Shown piece after piece: positions 35,201 to 42,029 of a stretch of DNA of 64,000 bases. The notes below the pieces were generated by a model. It saw only the letters and a program-made list of their open reading frames with translations, was not told the DNA's origin and made no database searches. The position numbers were made by a program, and so were the translations under genes. The DNA comes from CBDCFV01 sp965216425 (GTDB lineage: Bacteria > Chloroflexota > Dehalococcoidia > Lucifugimonadales > UBA3495), in assembly GCA_965216425.1 (NCBI GenBank), contig CBDCFV010000006.1, positions 868,001 through 932,000 on the forward strand, in the 5' to 3' direction. Numbering within the stretch: the first letter of the stretch is position 1; the number at the start of each line of letters is the position of its first letter.

Positions 35201-35621
35201 ACCCCAGCGGTCAACCGAAGTGGCCCGCTTGGCTCGCGTAGCCGTGGACAGCGAAGTTGTTCGCAGGGCGGTTGCAGCCTCCCGGTTCTGGCGGGAGGCG
35301 CCGGTTGCCGCCCCAATGACCAACGGGGTGTTGCAAGGGTTTATTGACCTGCTGTTTGAAGAGGACGGCAACCTTATCGTGGTGGACTACAAGACCGACG
35401 CGGTGGACTCGGACCATGTTGAGGATGCGGCTGCGAGGTACGGCCCGCAAGGAGGAGCCTATGCCCTGGCGGTTGAAAGAGCAACGGGGAAACCCGTAAC
35501 GGAAGTGGTGTTCCTTTTCCTCCACGCCAACCGCTCCGCGTCCCTGCCTGATCTACCCGGATTCGCCGCCCACGCAGAATCAGCCGCTGAGGATCACCTG
35601 AACAACGCCGAAGTCCGTTAG
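32247..35621 (+). CDS. addA: AddA/RecB-like UvrD-family helicase-nuclease
   Basis: An 1,124-residue protein with the superfamily 1A helicase motifs in order: FVEAGAGTGKTTSLVDR (Walker A, about residue 30), ITFTDAAAAELRDRIR (Ia), LLIDEAQDTDPIQ (II), VVGDPKQSIYRFRRAD (III), VQNFRSQ (IV), TVHAAKGLEFPVVIL (V) and LLYVAATRARDHL (VI). The C-terminal RecB-like nuclease has FIDLLFEEDGNLIVVDYKTDAVD and the QGGAYALAVERA helix. It forms the motor/nuclease half of an AddAB-type recombinational repair complex with the upstream gene. Its stop shares TTAG with the convergent dehydrogenase gene. Confidence 0.93.
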   Translation: MTTPFVPQDAEARKRIRESLDETLFVEAGAGTGKTTSLVDRVMNLATSGRTTLDRIAVITFTDAAAAELRDRIRGSLENAASDGTLNDDERLRCRRALTDLDRSSIQTLHSFAGSILRERPLEAGLPPIFETMDAIQSDLAFDEAWTEWIDWKLDEPEHDSDLYPALSLGLSIDQLRSVALEFHQNHDLTLGASFADIPMPPASAAQQLMDNSGELQRLCQYSKLGDADPLYSHVQRVLLAVNRFVELGNASPSVYRQLQRTLPIRQNRGRQGDWDRDSATSENTCKILKELLGDLDEAATEELAQAHQSALMPVLRALKDFVEDFARKRKSDGRAGFHDLLVWARDLLRDNVEVRDHFRRRFSYLLIDEAQDTDPIQAEIAMFISEGDAEEVMEGGGHLPAVNRPASWDQVVPQRGKLFVVGDPKQSIYRFRRADVRQMSKLRQVMGGDTVQLVQNFRSQRPVLEWVNHVYGQWMGEGSEHQAKYAPVAHRWEAETAHPGRPKVYRLGEALDENVNAVRGEEARDIANLLNTIVGEGWQVLDTAQTAEAGEERYTDGTYSDICILMPRRTGLRTLEQSLDEAEVPYRLEGASLIFATQEVMDLLNCLKAIDDPADQVATVAALRSPAFACSDVELLRFSEGGGKFDYLSEDNVAGGRVAEAFGLLQDFHEHRLWMSLPELIDRFIRARLLMESAIDHPRTREQWRRYRFIVEQARSFIETGGNSLRKFLEWIERQAAEGARVTETPVPEGDEEAVRIMTVHAAKGLEFPVVILTALNSQRSTRREVVLFDRDTHTVEISVGPEGRRFETPGYETLATWERELGDDEQVRLLYVAATRARDHLVISLHRSAKGRNRNTDADKIAEILDGAENFWEPVPLVGGTAPQRKDASANGVTLEGHSPADREEWLYRRAETIRLQGRPVSVSATKLAQVLKDEPDTDEPWRRGRGGTSVGRAVHSVLQTIDLSTGDGIDETSRAQAAAEGIPQRSTEVARLARVAVDSEVVRRAVAASRFWREAPVAAPMTNGVLQGFIDLLFEEDGNLIVVDYKTDAVDSDHVEDAAARYGPQGGAYALAVERATGKPVTEVVFLFLHANRSASLPDLPGFAAHAESAAEDHLNNAEVR

Positions 35622-36574
35622 CTCAAAAGCTTCCGTGACAGGTTTTCGAACATATCGTCCACCATGTCCTCAAGGCCGTACTCGGGACGCCATCCCCACT
35701 CCTGGCGAGCGGCGGTGTCGTCCAATGAGTTGGGCCAGGAGTCGGCGATATACTGGCGCAGTGGGTCTACGTGGTAGTCAATAGTGAAACCCGGCACACG
35801 CCGCCTGATGGCATCGGCCAATTCTTCCGGCTCGAAGCTCATGGAGTTGACGTTGTAATCGGCGTGGCGCCGAAGGCCTTCTATGTCCGCCTCGGCAACT
35901 TCTATCATAGCCTTGATGGCATCGGGCACGTACATCATCGGCAGGTAGGTGCCGGGCCGTAGATAGCAACTGTACCTCCCTTCACGTATGGCCCCGTAGA
36001 AGGCGTCAACGGCATAGTCCGTCGTACCGCCTCCCGGTTCCACCTTCCAACTTATCACGCCGGGCAACCTTACGCCCCGGACATCCAAGCCCACGCGCTC
36101 GAAGAAATAGTTGCCCATCAACTCGCCAAACACCTTGGAGATGCCGTACAAGGAAGTGGGGCGTTGCAGGGTCTCGTTGGGAGTGTTGTCGTGGGGTGTG
36201 TCCAAACCGAAAGCAGCGATGGAGCTTGGAATGATCACCCGCTCCAATTCAGCGCCACAGGCAGCCTCCAGCACATTCAACAGACCGTTTATGTTAACCC
36301 GGTGGGAAAGGGGACGATTGGCTTCCGCCGCCACCGACAGCAACGATGCCAGATGGTACACTGAGTCTATCCCGTAGTCTTTGATAACCCGTTCCACCGA
36401 GTTCTGGTCGGTGACATCGACCATGGTCGACGGACCGGTGTTGGAGACTTCTTCGGTCAGCGGGCTGCGGTGCCGGGCGGCGACAACGTTGTCCCCGCCG
36501 TATCTATCACGCAAGGCGGGCACTAGCTCGGAGCCAAGCTGTCCGGCCGCGCCGGTAACGAGTATTCGCTTCAT
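35618..36574 (-). CDS. SDR-type L-threonine 3-dehydrogenase (NAD-dependent epimerase family)
   Basis: A 318-residue short-chain dehydrogenase. The NAD motif is TGAAGQLG near the N-terminus, the catalytic Tyr/Lys is in TSLYGISKVFGE, and the stretches GVRLPGVISWK, GGTTDYAVDAFY and YLPMMYVPDAIKAMIE closely match the threonine dehydrogenases of Thermoplasma and Flavobacterium type, as does the end SWPNSLDDTAARQEWGWRPEY. It oxidises L-threonine to 2-amino-3-ketobutyrate, feeding glycine and acetyl-CoA. The start at 36574 is preferred over a more distal codon because the Rossmann strand begins there. Confidence 0.9.
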   Translation of the reverse strand: MKRILVTGAAGQLGSELVPALRDRYGGDNVVAARHRSPLTEEVSNTGPSTMVDVTDQNSVERVIKDYGIDSVYHLASLLSVAAEANRPLSHRVNINGLLNVLEAACGAELERVIIPSSIAAFGLDTPHDNTPNETLQRPTSLYGISKVFGELMGNYFFERVGLDVRGVRLPGVISWKVEPGGGTTDYAVDAFYGAIREGRYSCYLRPGTYLPMMYVPDAIKAMIEVAEADIEGLRRHADYNVNSMSFEPEELADAIRRRVPGFTIDYHVDPLRQYIADSWPNSLDDTAARQEWGWRPEYGLEDMVDDMFENLSRKLLS

Positions 36575-36589
36575 TCGATTAGAATAACG

Positions 36590-36613
36590 GCATTGCCCCA
36601 ATTGGGGCAATGC
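36590..36613. promoter_or_regulatory. 24-nt perfect palindrome upstream of the threonine dehydrogenase gene
   Basis: GCATTGCCCCAA directly followed by its exact complement TTGGGGCAATGC, with no spacer, 16 nt upstream of the dehydrogenase start. Position and symmetry suggest an operator for a dimeric regulator. A cruciform or a bidirectional hairpin is possible, but there is no T-run. Confidence 0.5.
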
Positions 36614-36656
36614 TAGCATATCAGCGGACACCGCTTCCTGTACCGGCAGTCAACCA

Positions 36657-36783
36657 TTAGAAACTATCTCAGAACCGACTGGTTCCGCTGACAACACCTC
36701 CTCGCTCACTCAGGCCTATGGATTCCCGCCTGCGCGGGAATGACTGGTTCGGTGCTGTAACAAGTTTTGAGATAGTTTCTTAG
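36657..36783. mobile_element. 127-nt MITE, copy A
   Basis: Bounded by inverted ends AGAAACTATCTCA (left) and TGAGATAGTTTCT (right), both flanked by TTAG/CTTAG. The centre holds the REP hairpin ATTCCCGCCTGCGCGGGAAT. It has exactly the same length as copy B and shares both ends and the centre, but differs at many positions between. It encodes nothing and should need a transposase in trans; none is in this window. Confidence 0.75.
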
Positions 36784-36904
36784 TAGTTGGTGACCGTGCC
36801 GGATCAAGACGTATTGACGTATTATGGTAAACTCACACGGGACTACCAAGGGTAACGATGTATCGGAGGTGCTCAACAAATAACCGGTACCGGACCAGCG
36901 GCCT

Positions 36905-37031
36905 TTAGGGACTATGTCAAAACCAATCAGTCTCGCTGATTTCCCTACGTAGCTGACCGAGGCCTTTAGATTCCCGCCTGCGCGGGAATGACGGGTTGGG
37001 TACTGCGACAAGTTTTGAGATAGTTTCTTAG
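36905..37031. mobile_element. 127-nt MITE, copy B
   Basis: Same architecture and orientation as copy A, 121 nt further on. The left end reads ACTATGTCAAAAC and the right end GTTTTGAGATAGT, with one mismatch between the ends. The central hairpin is identical to copy A. It lies immediately upstream of the ammonium transporter gene and may carry or interrupt its promoter. Between the copies (36784-36904) nothing was recognised. Confidence 0.75.
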
Positions 37032-37097
37032 TCAGGAACTGGCATATGGGCCGAGGGGTTTCCTGAGTCCCAATCCATTGATAACTGGACGAGGTCT

Positions 37098-38489
37098 ATG
37101 AGTATATTCTGGCGCCACGGCCGCGTCGCCGTAACAGTATTAATGGCGATCCTAACCGTCGGATTCTTTTTTGGTCGGCCGGCAATAGCCCACGCGGCTG
37201 GAGTCGACAGCGAGTCCCAGTTCATTCTCAACACCTTTGCGTTCTTAATCTGGGGCGCCCTTGTGATGTGGATGTGCGCCGGATTCACGATGCTCGAGTC
37301 GGGCTCGGTCCGCACCAAGAACGCATCCATGATCTGCTTAAAGAACATCGGACTGTACTCGATCGCCGGGCTGGCCTTCTTCTTCATCGGCTACAACCTC
37401 ATGTACGTCGGCGTGGACAAGTTCGCCGGCGTCATCGGCTCGTTCAAGATTCTCTACGGTCCGTCCGCCGATGAGATCGCCATGTTGAGTGGAGATACTG
37501 ACGCATTGACCAAGGTTGTGGACAGCGGAAAGGCCGTCATGTCTGACTGGTTCTTCCAGATGGTATTCGTGGCTACCACCGCTTCGATTGTGTCGGGCGC
37601 AATAGCCGAACGGATCAAGATATGGCCTTTCTTCCTGTTCACGCTGTTGCTGACTGGGTTAATCTACCCCATCGTCGGCGCTTGGACCTGGGGCGGTGGC
37701 TGGCTGGCAGACCTTGGTTTCAAGGACTTCGCAGGCTCCACCATAGTGCACGGCACCGGCGGTTGGGCGGCTCTTGCGGGCGTGATGGTCGTCGGGCCCA
37801 GGTTGGGCAAGTTCCGCCGCGACGGCGGCGCCAGGTCAACGCCCCCTTCCAACGTTCTGGTGGTGACCTTGGGGGTATTCATTTTGTGGCTGGGTTGGTT
37901 CGGCTTCAACGGCGGGTCGCAACTGGCCTTGGGAAGCGCGGTCGACGCCGTGGGGATGAGCAACGTGCTGGTCAACACCAACCTAGCGGCCGCTGCCGGG
38001 GTGATGGCAGCCCTCGCCGTCTCCCGTCCCCTCCTGGGCCGCATGGACTTGTTTGCCGGACTGAACGGCGCCATCGCCGGCCTTGTCTCCATCACTGCCG
38101 GCCCCGACATCGTCCAACCTTACTGGGCGGTCATCATAGGCGCCATAGGCGGCATCATATGCACCGGCGGGCTGAAGCTCCTGGAGATTGTCAAGCTGGA
38201 TGACGTTGTCGGGGCAATTCCGGCCCACCTGTTCGCCGGCATCTGGGGTACCTTGGCGGTCTGCATTGTCGGTGGCGGCTTAATCCATATCCAGTTGCTC
38301 GGCATCGTAGCAATAGGAGTGTTCACGTTCGGCACCTCGTGGCTGCTGTGGAAAGGAATCGATTTAGCGCTAGGATTAAGAGTATCGCGTCAAGTCGAAC
38401 AATTGGGCCAGGATGCCGGAGAGCTTGGGCTGGAAGCCTACCCTGAATTCGTGCTTATGCCAGAAGAGTTCTACGACGAAGACGACTGA
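37098..38489 (+). CDS. amt: Ammonium transporter Amt
   Basis: A 463-residue Amt/Mep/Rh channel with a signal-like first segment (to about residue 35) and eleven hydrophobic helices. Family marks are MCAGFTMLESGSVRTKN, the QMVFVATTASIVSGAIAER stretch, FAGSTIVHGTGGWAAL with the first pore His, LWLGWFGFNGGS, and DDVVGAIPAHLFAGIWGTL with the second pore His. It imports ammonium across the cytoplasmic membrane. No glnK gene is adjacent; a small membrane protein follows 73 nt downstream. Confidence 0.96.
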   Translation: MSIFWRHGRVAVTVLMAILTVGFFFGRPAIAHAAGVDSESQFILNTFAFLIWGALVMWMCAGFTMLESGSVRTKNASMICLKNIGLYSIAGLAFFFIGYNLMYVGVDKFAGVIGSFKILYGPSADEIAMLSGDTDALTKVVDSGKAVMSDWFFQMVFVATTASIVSGAIAERIKIWPFFLFTLLLTGLIYPIVGAWTWGGGWLADLGFKDFAGSTIVHGTGGWAALAGVMVVGPRLGKFRRDGGARSTPPSNVLVVTLGVFILWLGWFGFNGGSQLALGSAVDAVGMSNVLVNTNLAAAAGVMAALAVSRPLLGRMDLFAGLNGAIAGLVSITAGPDIVQPYWAVIIGAIGGIICTGGLKLLEIVKLDDVVGAIPAHLFAGIWGTLAVCIVGGGLIHIQLLGIVAIGVFTFGTSWLLWKGIDLALGLRVSRQVEQLGQDAGELGLEAYPEFVLMPEEFYDEDD

Positions 38490-38562
38490 CGTGCCCCCTC
38501 TGCGGAGGGGTGGCTGGTAGGTGGAACCCGTCTAACCGGGAACAAATTCCATCGGAGGCGCT

Positions 38563-38997
38563 ATGGAGGCTCTTCGGAAACCGATAGAGCTCTATATGGT
38601 TGCCGTTGCCGCAGTGGTGGCGGTTTTCTTCATCATCAGCCCGTTCCTGGTCAAGTCATTCAATGTGATGACCGTATGGCGTGTGGTGGACGTATTGATG
38701 GTGATCGGGTTGGCGCTGGCGTTGATTTTCAATTACGCCCGCAAGAAGGAGGAGTGTGGGCGCGACCCCGAGGGACCTGTTACCCGCCGGTACTTGGAGG
38801 CCAACGCCGCTTTCTACCTGACCGTTGGCCTTATGATTCTGTTGCTGCACAACTGGTTTTCGTTTCTGGCACTGGGTGAGCAGAACCTTAACGAAACCGA
38901 TACAGCCTGGGTCATCTGGGCGGTCGTTGACGTGATGTTGCCGATTACCTTGGGTGTCACGGGAATCCGCCTCTGGCAAGCGGGTTCCCGGGCCTGA
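38563..38997 (+). CDS. Small membrane protein, four TM segments, downstream of amt
   Basis: A 144-residue protein with hydrophobic segments at about 11-30, 36-57, 80-98 and 113-135 and a charged cytoplasmic loop (NYARKKEECGRDPEGPVTRRY). No family is recognised. GGAGGCGCT precedes the ATG. Its closeness to amt suggests co-transcription, but a stem CCCTC-TGCG-GAGGG lies between them (about 38497-38512). Confidence 0.7.
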   Translation: MEALRKPIELYMVAVAAVVAVFFIISPFLVKSFNVMTVWRVVDVLMVIGLALALIFNYARKKEECGRDPEGPVTRRYLEANAAFYLTVGLMILLLHNWFSFLALGEQNLNETDTAWVIWAVVDVMLPITLGVTGIRLWQAGSRA

Positions 38998-39046
38998 CCT
39001 ATACCGGACCTGTCCCGGAAAAGAGGATCGTTGGGGCGTTTCCCGG

Positions 39047-39826
39047 CTACAGCGGAAGCACCTTCCCAGCTTCTCTCAGCCGGCGGCGGCGTTGTTGCGC
39101 GTCAGGCAAAACTTGGACTACCAAATTCCAAAAGTCCGCCGAGTGGTTCATGACGCTCAGATGGGCGAGTTCGTGCACCACGATGTACTCGACTAACGAT
39201 GGATCGAGCATCATCATCCGCCAGTTGAAGCGCAGAGTACCATCGTGGGCGCAGCTTCCCCACCGGCTGCGCTGGTTTCGGATGAGTATCCGAGACTTAT
39301 TCCCGACACCCAACCGGTCCCACCAACGGTCCACTTCCGCCGGCAGGTGTTCTGCAGCGCGGGCTTGATACCAACCGACAACTGCCTCACGGATTTGGCT
39401 GGCATGGTCATTCAAGTTCTCGCCGTGGGGCGCGGCGATGTAGAAGGTCCAATGGTCGAGGCTTACTGTGGGCGACGCAATGCCGGCGAATTCCACGACC
39501 AGGCGCACATCTCGGCCCAAATACGGCAGGGTTTCCCCGCTAACGAACCGCTTGGGCGGCGCTTCCTGTGCTGCCTCGGACATACGTCCGATAATCCAGG
39601 AAGCCTTCTTGAGAACAATCTGCTGTATCTCGCGCTTGGGCAGTTTCGACGGAGCCATAACGTACACATCGCCGCTTTCCAGCGTAATCTGGACAGTCTT
39701 CTTGCGGCGGACGCTTCGCCGTATTTCGTAGTCGACGACCGTGTTGCCAATGCGGACTCTATCGCGGTTGAGCACAGTTACAATCTTCTCCTGACCCATT
39801 TCATCCGCATAACCCCGCATTTTCAC
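39047..39826 (-). CDS. YgjP/M48-like metallopeptidase (DUF45)
   Basis: A protein of up to 259 residues. The N-terminal part (VVDYEIRRSVRRKKTVQITLESGDVYVMAPSKL) and the C-terminal zinc peptidase part (NQRSRWGSCAHDGTLRFNWRMMMLDPSLVEYIVVHELAHLSVMNHSADFW) are typical of YgjP/DUF45 proteins. HELAH supplies two zinc ligands and the catalytic Glu, and the His in NHSADFW the third ligand. Substrate unknown. The start is uncertain: GTG 39826, ATG 39820 and ATG 39799 are all possible and none has a strong ribosome-binding site. Confidence 0.9.
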   Translation of the reverse strand: MKMRGYADEMGQEKIVTVLNRDRVRIGNTVVDYEIRRSVRRKKTVQITLESGDVYVMAPSKLPKREIQQIVLKKASWIIGRMSEAAQEAPPKRFVSGETLPYLGRDVRLVVEFAGIASPTVSLDHWTFYIAAPHGENLNDHASQIREAVVGWYQARAAEHLPAEVDRWWDRLGVGNKSRILIRNQRSRWGSCAHDGTLRFNWRMMMLDPSLVEYIVVHELAHLSVMNHSADFWNLVVQVLPDAQQRRRRLREAGKVLPL

Positions 39827-39870
39827 ATTGGTTCCTTCGGCCTGTCACCTGCCGACAACGTTCCCCGCCT

Positions 39871-41523
39871 CTAAACCTCAAGTATCCGTTTCGAGACATC
39901 CCTCGCATCATCCAAGGTTTCAACTATGTTGTCGGAAGGAACGTGTTTCAGGACGTTGAGCCCCCGGAGGTTCCTGGCAACCCCGCCTCTAAGACCCATC
40001 ACGACGCAATCGGTGTCTTCGGCTATGGCCACGTCGATCAACTGCTCCACCAACAAGGCCGCGCTGTCGTCCATGTATACGGTGTTGGAGAAGTCGAGGA
40101 TCACGACTTCATGCTCCCCGATGTCCGTACTGATGGTGTCGATAAGCTTGTTGGAGGATGCGACGGAAAAGCTCCCTCTCAAGGCCACCAATCCAACCCG
40201 GGCCGAAAAGTCGTCGTCGCCATCCTGAATTCCGAGGAAACTCTGGTCCAGCAACGGCGTCGAAACGACGCTGTCCAACTCCAGCCGCTCGAACTGCCGC
40301 GCACTGGCCATCCCCGCGGCTATGAAGCCTATCGCAACGGCGGTTACAAGGTCGAGAAACACCGTGAGTCCCATGGTGATTAGCATCACCAGCAGGTGTT
40401 CCCGTTGAACGTGATGAATTCTGGTGAGGAAACGCCAATCTATAATGTCCCAGCCGACCTTGATCAAGATGCCGGCAAGGACGGCGTGGGGTATGGACTC
40501 AACGTATTTGCCAAGGCCCAGCACCAGTGCCATCAGAATCGCCGCCCTCAACACTCCGGACATGCGAGTCCGCCCGCCGGCGCGAATGTTCACCACCGTT
40601 CCCATGGTGGCTCCCGCCCCCGGCAGGCCGCCGACAAACCCAGCCATCATGTTGCCAATTCCTTGGCCCACTAACTCCCGGTTGGCGTTATGGCGGGTCC
40701 GCGTCAGCGAGTCGGCTATCAGGGAGGTAAGCAGGCTGTCGATGGAGCCGAGCAGCGCAATGGTCAGCGCCGGTTGCACTGCGTTGGTTAATATGTGGAC
40801 CGAAAGGTCGGGCAGGCGGGGCATAGGCAGCCCGGTAGGTACGTCTCCGATGACCGGCGTGTTGGTCAGCCACAACACGCCCAGCAGCGTCCCGGCAATC
40901 AGGGCCGCCAATGTGGGAGGCATGTACTTCCTTAGCTGCTTGGGCCATAACACCCCAACAACGAGCGTGACGCCCGCGATGGCTAAAGCCTCGAAGTTGA
41001 TCCCTTGTATCGCGGCGGGCCAAGACCGCACCGCCCCCAGCGGTCCGCCCGCAGAGACCGCCGCGCCCATGAAAGGCAGCGTCTGCAACAGGATGATGAT
41101 TACGCCAATGCCCGACATGAACCCGGAGATCACCGAATACGGAGTAAAAGCCACAAAACGGCCGATTCTCAGCACGCCCAGAATGACTTGTATCAAACCC
41201 GCCATTATGGCTATGGTGAAGGCCTCGGCCAAGCTGCCGGCGTGGGTGGTGACGACCACGGCCATTGCCACGGCCATTGGCCCGGTGGGCCCGGATATTT
41301 GTGACCGCGTCCCGCCGAACACGGCCGCGAAGAAACCGACCGCAATTGCCCCGTATATGCCAGCAAGCGCGCCCAAACCCGACGCTACGCCGAAGGCCAA
41401 CGCCACCGGCAGTCCTACCACCGCCGCCGTGATTCCGCCGAAAACGTCCCCTCGGAACGTTTGCAGGTCGTAGCTCAACAGCGCCTTCGATGACTTCTGG
41501 AGATATGAAGCCGCGATGTTCAT
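39871..41523 (-). CDS. SulP-family anion transporter with STAS domain
   Basis: About 550 residues. The membrane part (to about 420) has the SulP marks DVFGGITAAVVGLPVALAFG, ISGPTGPMAVAMA, TPYSVISGFMSGIGVII and ANRELVGQGIGNMMAGFVGGLPGAGA. The C-terminal STAS domain (about 440-545) contains VILDFSNTVYMDDSAALLVEQL. SulP proteins import sulfate, bicarbonate or other anions. The ATG at 41523 has GGGGGA 7 nt upstream; one at 41547 has none, but cannot be excluded. It is convergent with nothing and ends 45 nt from the peptidase gene start. Confidence 0.92.
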   Translation of the reverse strand: MNIAASYLQKSSKALLSYDLQTFRGDVFGGITAAVVGLPVALAFGVASGLGALAGIYGAIAVGFFAAVFGGTRSQISGPTGPMAVAMAVVVTTHAGSLAEAFTIAIMAGLIQVILGVLRIGRFVAFTPYSVISGFMSGIGVIIILLQTLPFMGAAVSAGGPLGAVRSWPAAIQGINFEALAIAGVTLVVGVLWPKQLRKYMPPTLAALIAGTLLGVLWLTNTPVIGDVPTGLPMPRLPDLSVHILTNAVQPALTIALLGSIDSLLTSLIADSLTRTRHNANRELVGQGIGNMMAGFVGGLPGAGATMGTVVNIRAGGRTRMSGVLRAAILMALVLGLGKYVESIPHAVLAGILIKVGWDIIDWRFLTRIHHVQREHLLVMLITMGLTVFLDLVTAVAIGFIAAGMASARQFERLELDSVVSTPLLDQSFLGIQDGDDDFSARVGLVALRGSFSVASSNKLIDTISTDIGEHEVVILDFSNTVYMDDSAALLVEQLIDVAIAEDTDCVVMGLRGGVARNLRGLNVLKHVPSDNIVETLDDARDVSKRILEV

Positions 41524-41547
41524 CCCACCATCCCCCAGTCCTGACAT

Positions 41548-42029
41548 TCCATGCCGTCAACGGGCATTGCCCTCGGCGCGAGCCTGATAAGATTATCCCT
41601 TTCCCAGCCGTTGCTCAACAATCTCATTCCTCTACCGGTGTCGCAATACTGTAGCGTGTGGAACATCCTATCGCAATCTGGCTCACGTTAAGGTTGCCGG
41701 TAACCTTTATATTCGACGAACATCGTACAGATGCACAAGAATGTCACCTCACCACAGGCAATGACAATAATCTGCTATCACAGCTTGCGGGTTACGCCGG
41801 TCTATACGAAACAAGTTGGGTACGGGAATCGTCAGGAACTTTGAAAACATTCTCTTGCGTGTCGGAACTGGGTGTTACAACATTGCTTGACCCAGTAGTA
41901 AAGTTACGCTAAACTCACCCGGTTTGTTTACGGTATGCCCCAAGCGTCATGGGCCGTTAATGTCCCATTGTCTGATTGCCCTTTGAGGCGCAAGGTATAC
42001 CCACTTCCAATCGTTACGGAGGACTAGGA
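41548..42029. other. Divergent intergenic region between SulP and ABC binding-protein genes
   Basis: About 480 nt without a convincing gene. A small frame at 41658-41912 lacks a ribosome-binding site and family similarity. The right end holds the promoter listed separately, about 110 nt upstream of the binding-protein start, leaving a long untranslated leader. Confidence 0.55.
41887..41915 (+). promoter_or_regulatory. Sigma70-type promoter of the peptide-type ABC operon
   Basis: TTGACC (41887-41892), a 17-bp spacer and TAAACT (41910-41915), one of the best promoter matches in the window. The leader to the ATG at 42030 is about 105 nt. Confidence 0.65.

Noticed and set aside
38497..38512. CCCTC-TGCG-GAGGG hairpin after amt as a terminator
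   Set aside because: The stem is only five pairs and no T-run follows; noted under the downstream gene only.
41658..41912. 84-codon frame upstream of the peptide-type binding protein
   Set aside because: No ribosome-binding site, no similarity, and its end overlaps the promoter of the ABC operon.
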